From an uncultured Lachnospiraceae bacterium (GTDB lineage Bacteria; Bacillota; Clostridia; Lachnospirales; Lachnospiraceae): a stretch of DNA of 64,000 nt. The notes under the pieces are model-generated. The model did no database searches, was not told where the DNA came from, and worked only from the letters and a program-made list of their open reading frames with translations. A program made the translations under genes and the position numbers. Numbering within the stretch: the first letter of the stretch is position 1; every line of letters begins with the position of its first letter. Below are positions 43,879 through 52,657 of the stretch, piece after piece. The DNA is taken from NCBI GenBank assembly GCA_902779395.1, contig CACZBK010000014.1:1-64000 (forward strand). Direction: 5' to 3'.

Positions 43879-45366
43879 CTACAGTCCAAGATTCTTTATC
43901 TCATCCTTAAGCTGTTCACCTCTTTCACGTACCATCAGAACAGAAGAAAGCCTTGAGTAATCCTCGCTTCCGAAAACCGCTATAAACCGCGCTGCCGCAT
44001 CATTTACCGTAAGGCGGCTGGTCAGAAGGAGAAGCTCCTGTCCGTCTTCTCCAAAGGCCGCTTCGGAAAAAGCAAACATCGAAGAAAGCTCTGAGCGGAC
44101 ATCTTCCGCCTCTTCTTTAAGCAGTTTAAGCTCTTCATTATATACGGCTTTTGCCGCTTCGTATCCCCGGGCGGGATCATTCCTGAGTGCCTTTATCATT
44201 TTCTCTGCAATGATCCCCGCACGTCTTCCGGCACGTCTTTCTTCTTCCTTAAGAGCTCCCGCGGCATCCATGCGCTCATGGCGCACATTTAAGGCTTCCA
44301 TACCCTTCTTTATACCGCCTTCCGCATCCGGGCTGCCGGCTGCCGAAACTATTACAGGCTTTATCATCCCCAGCGCATCCATCCCAAGCAGGACATGCTG
44401 CATATCGCTTTCCACTCTCTCACAGAGCATACCTGCCAGAAGTATACGCTCATCAAAAGGTGCTGCGGATACCCTTTCAACCATCATTTCAGTTCCTTCA
44501 CCCTTTAATATCTTTGCAGGCGAATAATCTTTTTCATACTTGCGGTACAGTTCATAAAAAGCCGAAAATTCACGTACCACCCCGTCGTGATGAAGATACT
44601 GTCTCAAAAGTATCTCATCCGCTTCGATACCTTCTTCCTCACAGGCTTTCAGTATTCGCGACAGATCTTCCCAGCCTCTTGCCGTCACATACTCCCTGCC
44701 CGCTTCGGTAAGTTCCATTATGTAAAAGTGTTCATCCTTAAGCTCAAGGTAACTCAGTATGGCCGGATGTACCTGCTGCTTAAGCGCATACTCCATCCAT
44801 GCCTTCTTATCGGCCTCAACCTCCATCAGTTTCAGTCTGTCCATCGTTACCACATCAAACTCACGCACCATTCTGTTATACTCGGGCGGATTTCCGGCTG
44901 TCACGACCACCCAGCCATCGGGCACCTTATGCCTGCCGAAAACCTTGTACTGCAGAAACTGCAGCATAGAAGGATAAAGGGTCTCCGAAACACAGTTTAT
45001 CTCATCAAGAAAAAGGATCCCCTCCTTTATACCGCTCTCTTCAATAGTATCATAGACGGAAGCGATTATCTCGCTCATCGTATATTCCGATACGGAGTAT
45101 TCTTTCCCGCCATAATCCTTCTTTTCGATAAACGGAAGACCCAGGGCCGACTGCCTTGTGTGATGCGTCATGGAGTATGATACCAGGGCAAGCCCCATCT
45201 CGGCAGCGATCTGCTCAATGATAGCTGTCTTTCCTATACCCGGAGCGCCCAGCAGAAAAACAGGACGCTGACGGACCATGGGAAGGATATAATCTCCAAG
45301 CTCATCTTTTTTCAGATAGAGCCTGATCGTATCTTTAATGCTTTGTTTTGCCTGTGCGATATTCAT
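43879..45366 (-). CDS. MoxR-type AAA+ ATPase
   Basis: A 495-residue ATPase starting at 45366, overlapping the VWA stop by ATGA with AAAGGAG upstream. Walker A GAPGIGKT, Walker B ILFLDEIN and the sensor-1-like VVVTAGNPPEYNR are clear in the first 190 residues. The C-terminal 270 residues are helical and charged, much longer than in typical 320-residue MoxR proteins, and may be a dedicated substrate or partner domain. MoxR ATPases act with VWA proteins as chaperone-like, metal-inserting or complex-remodelling machines; here the VWA partner is translationally coupled. Confidence 0.88.
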   Translation of the reverse strand: MNIAQAKQSIKDTIRLYLKKDELGDYILPMVRQRPVFLLGAPGIGKTAIIEQIAAEMGLALVSYSMTHHTRQSALGLPFIEKKDYGGKEYSVSEYTMSEIIASVYDTIEESGIKEGILFLDEINCVSETLYPSMLQFLQYKVFGRHKVPDGWVVVTAGNPPEYNRMVREFDVVTMDRLKLMEVEADKKAWMEYALKQQVHPAILSYLELKDEHFYIMELTEAGREYVTARGWEDLSRILKACEEEGIEADEILLRQYLHHDGVVREFSAFYELYRKYEKDYSPAKILKGEGTEMMVERVSAAPFDERILLAGMLCERVESDMQHVLLGMDALGMIKPVIVSAAGSPDAEGGIKKGMEALNVRHERMDAAGALKEEERRAGRRAGIIAEKMIKALRNDPARGYEAAKAVYNEELKLLKEEAEDVRSELSSMFAFSEAAFGEDGQELLLLTSRLTVNDAAARFIAVFGSEDYSRLSSVLMVRERGEQLKDEIKNLGL

Positions 45367-46664
45367 GCTGTACTCCTTTCGCTGCCGATCACTGCTTTCA
45401 TAGCCCACACCGGAACCGGCGGGCGGTATTCATCATCATTTAAGAAGGCAAAAAGGACCTCATAGGGCGGTTTCCTGACCGGATATATCCCGTATCCGTC
45501 CGTAAAATATACCATTCCCTTCATATCCTTTAAGCTTCCCTTATCTATAAGCTGCTGAACATACTTAAATACCGGCCTGAAATCGGTACCTCCGAATCCA
45601 CGCAGGGAAAAACCGTCCAGATATGCTTCCAGCCTGCTTAAATCCTCTATCACCGTATCGGACTGTATCTCACTGTCACACTGTATGATATGGATGCAGA
45701 CTCTTTCGGAATAATGTTCTCCGTTTTTCAGCATCTCAAAGGTCCTGCGGATAAAATCCTTAACCGTGCTGCCGGATACAGATGCTGAAGTATCTATGGC
45801 TATCACCATATCCTGTACACGTTTTTCTTCCCTGTATTCCAGCGGCTCGATAAGAGGAAGGTTCCCGTAGAGCTTAAGTCCGTAACTGTAATAGACATAA
45901 TCGAATTCATCAGGGTTTATGCCCCTGTGCTCGCCGCTTACCATAAAGCGGCGCAGTATCTTAGAGTAATCATACTTTCTTTTGGTAGCCGAATTAAGAC
46001 CGTCCTCCAGAGCTTCCGCCAGAGCCTTATCGGCCGAAAACGCTTTTATCTCCGTGCGTATGCGTCTGGATAACTGCTCCCACTGCTGCTGTGTCATCTC
46101 AAGCTTTTCCTGCGGATGCCAGTACCGGTGGTCATCACGCGCAAAGCTCTTTATATATGCTGCCCTGCTGCGCATCGGAAGGGAAACATTAACAAAATAC
46201 CTGTAAAGCCTGCCTGCGCTCAGCACTCCGGCTTCCTGCTTAAGCCCCTTAAAACGCTGCTTAAGCTCATCATCCGAACTAAGCTCAAGAGACTTTATGT
46301 TAAGACTTATGATCACTGCCTCAACCGCGCCGTCGCAGGCTATGTCCCACAGCTCCTTATCGCTGACACCCATATCAAAGGGATGCGCAAACAAAAGATG
46401 CAGCAGGCTGTGCAGGAGCATACGGCTTAACAGCGGCTCATCTTCACTGTATGCCCTTAAGACCACTAAAGGATCATAAAAAAGATGTACTCCGTCCGTA
46501 GCAAAAAGCCCTGTTCCCGGACGGGAAGCAAACTCCAGTCTCCCGAATGCAGGTGCAAAAAAGCGCAGGTTCAAAAGCACTTCGTCCCGCGACAGCTCAA
46601 TGGCTTTGCGGGCAAGGGATTCGATTTTAACAGTATCTTCTTTGGTCAGGTTTTCTTCTATCAT
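45363..46664 (-). CDS. VWA-domain protein with DUF2201-like (degenerate metallopeptidase) N-terminus
   Basis: A 433-residue protein. The N-terminal half resembles the putative metallopeptidase domain found in MoxR-linked VWA proteins (DUF2201): RMLLHSLLHLLFAHPFD occupies the place of the HExxH motif, but the Glu is absent, so zinc peptidase activity is doubtful. The C-terminal 170 residues are a VWA domain with the MIDAS motif DTSAS and later GGTDF and TDGYG. The start at 46664 is weakly supported because no strong ribosome binding site is seen. It forms an operon with the MoxR ATPase. Confidence 0.82.
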   Translation of the reverse strand: MIEENLTKEDTVKIESLARKAIELSRDEVLLNLRFFAPAFGRLEFASRPGTGLFATDGVHLFYDPLVVLRAYSEDEPLLSRMLLHSLLHLLFAHPFDMGVSDKELWDIACDGAVEAVIISLNIKSLELSSDDELKQRFKGLKQEAGVLSAGRLYRYFVNVSLPMRSRAAYIKSFARDDHRYWHPQEKLEMTQQQWEQLSRRIRTEIKAFSADKALAEALEDGLNSATKRKYDYSKILRRFMVSGEHRGINPDEFDYVYYSYGLKLYGNLPLIEPLEYREEKRVQDMVIAIDTSASVSGSTVKDFIRRTFEMLKNGEHYSERVCIHIIQCDSEIQSDTVIEDLSRLEAYLDGFSLRGFGGTDFRPVFKYVQQLIDKGSLKDMKGMVYFTDGYGIYPVRKPPYEVLFAFLNDDEYRPPVPVWAMKAVIGSERSTA

Positions 46665-46678
46665 GCCGATTAAGAAAA

Positions 46679-46704
46679 AGCCCCCGGGGCGAACCACGGG
46701 GGCC
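46679..46704 (-). terminator. Terminator of tsf
   Basis: GCCCCCG (46680-46686) pairs with CGGGGGC (46697-46703), followed on the minus strand by TTTTTC. It lies 20 bp past the tsf stop and overlaps the leader of the VWA gene. Confidence 0.85.
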
Positions 46705-46723
46705 TGATATCATTCTTTACGGA

Positions 46724-47830
46724 TTACTGCATCTGCTTAGCAACTTCTTCTGCAAAGTTCTCTTCCTTCTTCTCGATACCTTCGCCGGTCTCGAAACGTA
46801 CTACGGAAAGTACATCGAAAGCACATCCGGTTTCCTTTGCTACAGAAGCAACATACTGCTCAACAGTCTGCTTTCCGTCCTCAGCCTTTACATATACCTG
46901 CTCGAAAAGGGTGAGTTCTTTAAGCTGCTTTTTAACACGGCCGTCTACCAGACCTGTAAAGATCTTATCGGATACATACTCATCCTTCTTTGCAAGAGCA
47001 AACTCGGCGATCTTAGCTGCAGCTTCCTTGGAAAGGAAGTTAAAGAGGAACTTGTTGTTCTTCTGCTCCTCGTAAACTTTGATGTCCTCATCGCTCCATG
47101 CCTTCTCGGAAACAGCCTTCTCAAGCAGCTTCTGAAGGATGGGCTTGGGCAGTGTAGCGGGATCATTGAGTGAGCTTTCAACAGTGATCTCGGTGAGCTT
47201 AGCAAGCTCTTCCTCAGAGATATCGGTCTTCTTGATGTATGAAGGGTTCATAGCTGCAACCTGCATAGCGATGTTCTTCATAGCCTCACGTACCTCGGGC
47301 TTATCCTCGCCGGATGCCTCTACGATAACTGCGATCTTTCCGCCGCCGTGGATATAGCTCTCTACCAGGCCGTTCTCGCTCTCAACCTTCTTGAATCTTC
47401 TGATATCAAGCTTCTCACCGATGGTAAGTACCATATCGTTAAGTGCATCCTTAACGGTCTTGGACTCGTCATCGATCCACTTCTCAGCCATGAAGCCTTC
47501 CATATCAGCTGCTTCAGTCTTAAGAGCCTGTGCGGCCACACGCTTAACGAACTCCTTGAACTTCTCATTCTTTGCAACGAAGTCTGTCTCGGAGTTAACC
47601 TCAACGACTGCTGCCTTCTTTCCGCACTCGCACTTTGCAACATCGCAAAGTCCTTCTGCTGCGATACGGCTTGCCTTCTTGGCCGCCTTCATCGCACCGC
47701 TCTTCTTAAGCACTTCTATAGCGGCATCCATATCTCCGTCGGTCTCGGTAAGTGCCTTCTTGCACTCCATCATGCCGGCGCCTGATGCCTCACGCAGTTC
47801 TTTTACCATTGCTGCTGTAATTGCTGCCAT
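46724..47830 (-). CDS. tsf: Translation elongation factor Ts
   Basis: A 368-residue guanine-nucleotide exchange factor for EF-Tu. The N-terminal UBA-like helix bundle (MVKELREASGAGMMECKKAL) and the core VVEVNSETDFVAKNEKFKEF are canonical, as is the C-terminal FEQVYVKAEDGKQTVEQY. It is about 60 residues longer than typical bacterial EF-Ts; the extra material lies around residues 245-310 (PTLPKP-type loop to KKDEYVSDK). GGAGG precedes the start at 47830. It follows rpsB, the standard order. Confidence 0.97.
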   Translation of the reverse strand: MAAITAAMVKELREASGAGMMECKKALTETDGDMDAAIEVLKKSGAMKAAKKASRIAAEGLCDVAKCECGKKAAVVEVNSETDFVAKNEKFKEFVKRVAAQALKTEAADMEGFMAEKWIDDESKTVKDALNDMVLTIGEKLDIRRFKKVESENGLVESYIHGGGKIAVIVEASGEDKPEVREAMKNIAMQVAAMNPSYIKKTDISEEELAKLTEITVESSLNDPATLPKPILQKLLEKAVSEKAWSDEDIKVYEEQKNNKFLFNFLSKEAAAKIAEFALAKKDEYVSDKIFTGLVDGRVKKQLKELTLFEQVYVKAEDGKQTVEQYVASVAKETGCAFDVLSVVRFETGEGIEKKEENFAEEVAKQMQ

Positions 47831-47863
47831 TTTTATTTCCTCCTGTTTATTTTTTCTAAACAA

Positions 47864-47886
47864 ATGCCCCGTCAAAAGCGGGGCAT
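47864..47886 (-). terminator. Hairpin between rpsB and tsf
   Basis: ATGCCCCG (47864-47871) pairs with CGGGGCAT (47879-47886) with a 7-nt loop. The minus-strand 3' flank is TTGTTTAG, a weak T tract, so it may act as a partial terminator or attenuator that sets the rpsB:tsf ratio. Confidence 0.6.
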
Positions 47887-47911
47887 CTGAAACGACATTC
47901 ACATTTAATGC

Positions 47912-48673
47912 TTATACAGTACCCTCTGCTGCCTGCTCCTCTTCAGCAGCTGCGCTCTCTGCAGCTATATCGGATGCAGTCATGCTCTCCTCGCCCTGGT
48001 TACCTTCGATGATAGCATCTGCCATCTTGGCAACGATGAGCTTTACGGCACGGATAGCATCGTCATTACCGGGGATCACATAATCCAGTTCTTCGGGATC
48101 GCAGTTGGTATCGCAGATACCGAACAGTGTGATTCCAAGTGCCTTAGCTTCCTGGATGCAGATGTGCTCCTTCTTGGGATCTACTACAAAGATAGCATCG
48201 GGAATACGGGTCATTTCCTTTATACCGCCAAGATTCTTCTCAAGACGATCCCACTCCTTACGGATATTGATGACTTCCTTCTTGGGAAGGACATCAAAGG
48301 TGCCGTCCTGTGACATACGCTCGATGTCTTTAAGTCTCTTGATACGGGACTGGATGGTCTTGAAGTTGGTGAGCATGCCACCAAGCCATCTCTCATTTAC
48401 ATAGAACATTCCGCAGCGCTCTGCTTCGCTCTTTACAGCTTCCTGAGCCTGCTTCTTAGTACCTACGAAAAGTACGGTACCGCCCTGAGCTGCGATATCG
48501 CTGATAGCGTTATATGCGCTGTCAACCATGCCTACGCTCTTCTGCAGGTCGATGATGTAGATCCCGTTACGCTCCGTAAAGATATACGGCTTCATCTTGG
48601 GATTCCATCTCCTGGTCTGATGACCGAAATGTACACCGGCCTCCAACAGTTGCTTCATTGAAATTACGCCCAT
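47912..48673 (-). CDS. rpsB: 30S ribosomal protein S2
   Basis: A 253-residue ribosomal protein from the ATG at 48673 behind GGAGG. The signatures [37 protein letters not shown] and the later [14 protein letters not shown] and [20 protein letters not shown] are canonical. The acidic tail beyond residue 230 is lineage-variable. It is the first gene of the rpsB-tsf pair. The leader at 48674-48780 has no recognised regulatory RNA beyond a GTACTGCGCACC-type AT/GC mix. Confidence 0.98.
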   Translation of the reverse strand: MGVISMKQLLEAGVHFGHQTRRWNPKMKPYIFTERNGIYIIDLQKSVGMVDSAYNAISDIAAQGGTVLFVGTKKQAQEAVKSEAERCGMFYVNERWLGGMLTNFKTIQSRIKRLKDIERMSQDGTFDVLPKKEVINIRKEWDRLEKNLGGIKEMTRIPDAIFVVDPKKEHICIQEAKALGITLFGICDTNCDPEELDYVIPGNDDAIRAVKLIVAKMADAIIEGNQGEESMTASDIAAESAAAEEEQAAEGTV

Positions 48674-48836
48674 TTTATTTTCCTCCGTTTGGGTTATTCT
48701 TCCCTGCAGTAAACGGTTAAGTACTGCGCACCGCACCGAAACTATCCGCAGGTGATTATTTTACAGCCCGTATATATTAACATGACCGGGCTGATAATGC
48801 AAGATGTATTTTTTATATTGCAGGATAAAGTTTTCT

Positions 48837-48869
48837 GTTACTATCACGCCCTCAGGCCGTGATAGTAAC
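48837..48869 (-). terminator. Perfect 12-bp hairpin after the membrane-anchored TPR-like gene
   Basis: GTTACTATCACG (48837-48848) pairs perfectly with CGTGATAGTAAC (48858-48869). It lies 7 bp past the stop at 48876. The flank on the minus strand is AGAAAACTTTAT, lacking a clean T tract, so it may stabilise the mRNA end or terminate weakly. Confidence 0.65.
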
Positions 48870-48875
48870 GGCTTT

Positions 48876-50315
48876 CTACCTTATGACTGCAGGAGCCACA
48901 CCGGTATCTATGCCTTCCACCACCCAGCGCGCCGGAGTCCAGTTGAACCATATCGTGGTGGTGTATTCCTTCTTCCATGCGGGATCATAAACCGTAGCCT
49001 CACTCCAGCCTGCCAGAGGTGCAGGATATGAAAGATACTGATCGATGAGCTCGGGGTATTCCCCCGGTTCCACAGGCGGACAATAACCGTCTTTCAGATC
49101 ATATTCAACCGAATAATCATAAGGCCATTCCGAAGCGACGGTGGTCTTCATAGAGTACCTGCCGTCCATCACCCCGCCATTTACAGAAAATTCGTCATGC
49201 TCATGAACGGAAACAGCATCCTCTTCCTCCGAAGGCGCACTGAAACGGTCACAGCTGCCCTCACCTTCAGGCTTATCCGCCTTAAAATTCAGCGTATATA
49301 TCACCAGCCTGCCGTCATCCGATATATGGATCCATTTGCCGTCACCCTCTCTTAAGCTGTCCTTTACCGTTCCGTAATATACGTACAGCCTGTTATTGAT
49401 ACAGTAGAAGACTATGCTTCCGGTACCCAAAGCCTGCCCTCCGGTTATAAAGGGCTTTTTAAGACTCTTTGAATCCGCCTTGAGCTCCCCGTCATTAAGG
49501 ATACCATACAGAGCCTGTGTGTCTTCACTTTCAAAAGCTGTCTTAAGCTCATCCGCTGCAGAAACAAAGCGTTCCGACCGCTCCTTTTCGGCACGGATAA
49601 GCCCGTCATATCCTTCTATGCCTTCCTGCCTGGCTATATCGGCTGCTGCCGTGATATCATGCTCATCCAGCGCAGCTGCCAGACGTTCTTCCTGTATCCC
49701 GTAAAGCAGTTCACCCGCATTCTGCTCTTCAGAGGCATAAGGCAGAGCCTTATTAAGATAGTCTGCGGCCTGATCAAAATTCTTAAGATCCGCGCTTTTA
49801 CCCGCAAGATATATCATCATATCTGCATATGCTTTATCGGCTTCCGCATTTTTACCGGTTGCAGCAAGGCTCTTTAATGCTTCCTCCGCAGCTTCCTGAT
49901 CACCGGAAACTATCAGATCGGATATGCCGTTTAATTCTTTGCGTCTTTCCATATCGTTTATAACGCGGCCCATCCTGTCTATCCTGCTGTCGGAAGTATT
50001 TCCCTTGGCGATCTGTATATCCAGCCACCTGTCATAATACTCTGTCAGCAGCTGCCGGTCCTTAAGTTCATAAGCCAGCTGCATCAGTCCCTCATAAGCC
50101 GCAGAATTATCAGGATCCTCAGCCAGCACTTCCATATATACCGCTTCTGCACCCTTTCTGTCTCCGGATGCAAGGATCTCATTTCCTCCTGCCACCAGCT
50201 TATTCAGCTGCTCTGTTCTTCCGTAACGGTAAAATACCACTGCCGAAAGAAGCCCGACCGATATCAGAAACAGCAAAAGCGGGATAGCAATGCGTCTTCT
50301 TTTTTCCCTGTTCAT
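48876..50315 (-). CDS. Membrane-anchored protein with TPR-like helices, unknown function
   Basis: A 479-residue protein: an N-terminal anchor (residues 8-28), TPR-like helical repeats at about 35-270 (YMEVLAEDPDNSAAYEGLMQ and following), and a C-terminal domain of beta character with many Tyr, Trp and Asp residues. I do not recognise the C-terminal domain. It overlaps the upstream gene by 4 bp and is the last of a four- or five-gene set of surface proteins. A scaffold or envelope-binding function is plausible but not shown. Confidence 0.65.
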   Translation of the reverse strand: MNREKRRRIAIPLLLFLISVGLLSAVVFYRYGRTEQLNKLVAGGNEILASGDRKGAEAVYMEVLAEDPDNSAAYEGLMQLAYELKDRQLLTEYYDRWLDIQIAKGNTSDSRIDRMGRVINDMERRKELNGISDLIVSGDQEAAEEALKSLAATGKNAEADKAYADMMIYLAGKSADLKNFDQAADYLNKALPYASEEQNAGELLYGIQEERLAAALDEHDITAAADIARQEGIEGYDGLIRAEKERSERFVSAADELKTAFESEDTQALYGILNDGELKADSKSLKKPFITGGQALGTGSIVFYCINNRLYVYYGTVKDSLREGDGKWIHISDDGRLVIYTLNFKADKPEGEGSCDRFSAPSEEEDAVSVHEHDEFSVNGGVMDGRYSMKTTVASEWPYDYSVEYDLKDGYCPPVEPGEYPELIDQYLSYPAPLAGWSEATVYDPAWKKEYTTTIWFNWTPARWVVEGIDTGVAPAVIR

Positions 50316-51472
50316 CGCAGTTCTCCCTCCAGCAATGCTGCCATTCCGAATCCTTCGGTAAGCCGTGAAGCCAGCGCGTATCTGACTCCGTCTTCCATAA
50401 AACCGTATAATATGCTGTCACTTGTGATATAGAATGCCGTTACCTTATATGCTTCCAGCTGTTCTTCTTTCTTTGTTTCAAGATCCATACGTACAAGCTG
50501 CCTGTCCCGGCTCCGGTCTATGTACCAGAGATAACCTTCCGCCTCCACCGGAAGCGAATAGAGCCCCTCCATATCTGTCAGTTTTTTCTCAAGATCGGAT
50601 AAGGACAGGGTAATATCACTTTCCGGATCTATCAGGCCGTACCCCTGATCATATACGACAAAGCCGAGCATTCCGCCGATGAAGCCAATATCCCCGTAAT
50701 TCCCGTACTCCGTAAGATGATAACCGCTGCCGCCTTCCTTTGCCATACGGCAGATGACCTTATCGGCACCGTTTTCCCTGTTACCATCTTTCGTCACATA
50801 AAATATCGCATTATCGGATACCGCATAGCTAAGGCATTCCTCTTCGCTGAGCGCTTTCTCCGGTCCGGCAGCGGGATCGAGACAGCATAGCCGCTTATCA
50901 TAGTTTCTGACATAATAAAGAATGCCTTTATCCTCTTTTAAAGATCTCAGATCCCCTTCGATCATGAATTTAAGACCGCTGCCATCCGTATAGCAGCTGT
51001 AAAGGCCTGCCTTATATTTTTCCACATCAGACGGATTGATAAAATACAGCCTTCCCTGAAAAAGCACAAGCTCTGAGGCAGGGATCTGCATTATCAGTTC
51101 CCTGCTCCTGTCGGAACGGGCAATAGAATAAATAAATCCTTCTTTTGTGGGATCAGCCAGATAATAGTTTTTTTCATCCTCGGCTATGATGCTGCCGGTA
51201 CCCGAAAACTCGGCGGAGGCGGAATATGCCACCTCTAATGTGTCATACACCTCGTGCAATGCATTTTCTTCACTCAGTACCAGTTCCACAGCATCCGGGG
51301 TATAATCATCATACCATACATCCCCCTTATAACTCAGATCCGCAGTATCTTCATTAAAATATATCCACGCTGCAGCCGTCATTATCAGCAAAGATGCTGC
51401 AAATAATATGAACGGAAGCCTGCTTTTCTTTCCGCTGTCCGTTGTTTGCTCTTTTTTCAGTTCATCTTCCAT
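50312..51472 (-). CDS. Membrane-anchored beta-propeller-like protein (DUF5050-like)
   Basis: A 386-residue protein starting at 51472 (an earlier ATG lies inside the upstream gene). One anchor helix at about residues 21-38 (RLPFILFAASLLIMTAAAWI) is followed by repeated blade-like segments of the form LVLFQGRLYFINPSD, GILYYVRNYDKRLCCLD and NAIFYVTKDG, typical of DUF5050/beta-propeller sensor-type proteins. It overlaps the genes on both sides. Function unknown; it would face the outside. Confidence 0.65.
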   Translation of the reverse strand: MEDELKKEQTTDSGKKSRLPFILFAASLLIMTAAAWIYFNEDTADLSYKGDVWYDDYTPDAVELVLSEENALHEVYDTLEVAYSASAEFSGTGSIIAEDEKNYYLADPTKEGFIYSIARSDRSRELIMQIPASELVLFQGRLYFINPSDVEKYKAGLYSCYTDGSGLKFMIEGDLRSLKEDKGILYYVRNYDKRLCCLDPAAGPEKALSEEECLSYAVSDNAIFYVTKDGNRENGADKVICRMAKEGGSGYHLTEYGNYGDIGFIGGMLGFVVYDQGYGLIDPESDITLSLSDLEKKLTDMEGLYSLPVEAEGYLWYIDRSRDRQLVRMDLETKKEEQLEAYKVTAFYITSDSILYGFMEDGVRYALASRLTEGFGMAALLEGELR

Positions 51473-52652
51473 TGCTGCCCTTTTCCGCCAGCGGCGGTTC
51501 ATCAAGTGTCCGCTTAAATACCGTGTACGTAAACCATGCAAAAACAAAAAGCTCTATAAATCCGTCTTCCCTGTACAGCCCGTTTGCATGTACCAGAAAC
51601 GGTGCGTAGCACATAAAGCTGAAAAAAGCAGAAAAGACTGCAAACTTTATGTAACGCTTATCCAGAAATGCCAGGACTATTATGATGATATCCAGAGGAT
51701 AAGCATAACGGTCATGCATGGCGGGAAGAAAAAATATACAGGTCCATACAAAATAAGAAAGCGCCGAGAAATACTGATCCGGAGTATCGATCTTCTTTGC
51801 TTTATCAAGTATTAGATAAAAACCGACCGCGCACAGCGACAGAGTAAGTATTATCGCAAAACGCCCGAAATCATTATATTCGTTTCCGAATACCAGCCAG
51901 ATACTCCTTGAACACATATACATGCTCTGATATGTGGATGTCTGCTCAAGATAAACCTTAAACGGCGCCAGAAGATCCCGGCCGAAGATATAAGCCACAC
52001 TGCCGCTGAGCCAGAAAGATATGAGTGAAACAAGAAACATTGCTATGCTGAAACGCTTCTTAACAAAATAAACTGCCAGAAAAAAAGGAAGTACAAATAC
52101 CGTCTGGAGCTTAAGTGCAAATGACAGCCCCAGAAAAACAAAAGCCGGTATGTTTTTCCCTTTGTATAAAAGGCATACCGCCATCAGTATGCAGAAAGCA
52201 TACATGGAATCACACTGCCCCCAGTATGCGGAGTTAAGGACTACCGTAGGCAGCAATATGATAACGGAATAGACTGTATTAAAAAGCCTGCCCCATTTGG
52301 GAACGCCTTTAAATTCACAGACATAATAAGCGGCAGCCAGTGCCAGTCCGATATCAAAAACACATGATAATGCTTTATACATCGTCATGGGATTAAGAGG
52401 TATATATGTCATCAGAGCGATAAAAGTCTGATACAGTATATTATAATCACCGATCTGCTCCTTAAGGCCGTGCAGTCCTCCTGCATCCTGCATCTGTTCA
52501 AACCAGCTGAGCAGAAAAGTATCCATATCTCCGGAAAGAAAATGCCTGCCTATTAACCTGATATAAAAAGCAACTGCGGATATGGCGATAAAATATAATA
52601 ATGACAGATGTTTTTCTATGAACTCCGTCAGTTTTTTTTCAATCTTCGGCAT
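51462..52652 (-). CDS. GT-C-fold glycosyltransferase-like membrane protein
   Basis: A 396-residue protein with about ten hydrophobic segments. An acidic pair in the first external loop (FLSGDMDTFLLSWFEQM), the conserved AYWGQCDSMYAF and the later PAMHDRYAYPLDI resemble lipid-linked sugar transferases of the GT-C type (mannosyltransferase-like). Such enzymes use polyprenyl-phosphate sugars on the outer face. It is coupled to secreted and anchored proteins, which suggests glycosylation of surface proteins or polysaccharide. Confidence 0.72.
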   Translation of the reverse strand: MPKIEKKLTEFIEKHLSLLYFIAISAVAFYIRLIGRHFLSGDMDTFLLSWFEQMQDAGGLHGLKEQIGDYNILYQTFIALMTYIPLNPMTMYKALSCVFDIGLALAAAYYVCEFKGVPKWGRLFNTVYSVIILLPTVVLNSAYWGQCDSMYAFCILMAVCLLYKGKNIPAFVFLGLSFALKLQTVFVLPFFLAVYFVKKRFSIAMFLVSLISFWLSGSVAYIFGRDLLAPFKVYLEQTSTYQSMYMCSRSIWLVFGNEYNDFGRFAIILTLSLCAVGFYLILDKAKKIDTPDQYFSALSYFVWTCIFFLPAMHDRYAYPLDIIIIVLAFLDKRYIKFAVFSAFFSFMCYAPFLVHANGLYREDGFIELFVFAWFTYTVFKRTLDEPPLAEKGSNGR

Positions 52653-52657
52653 TTCCT

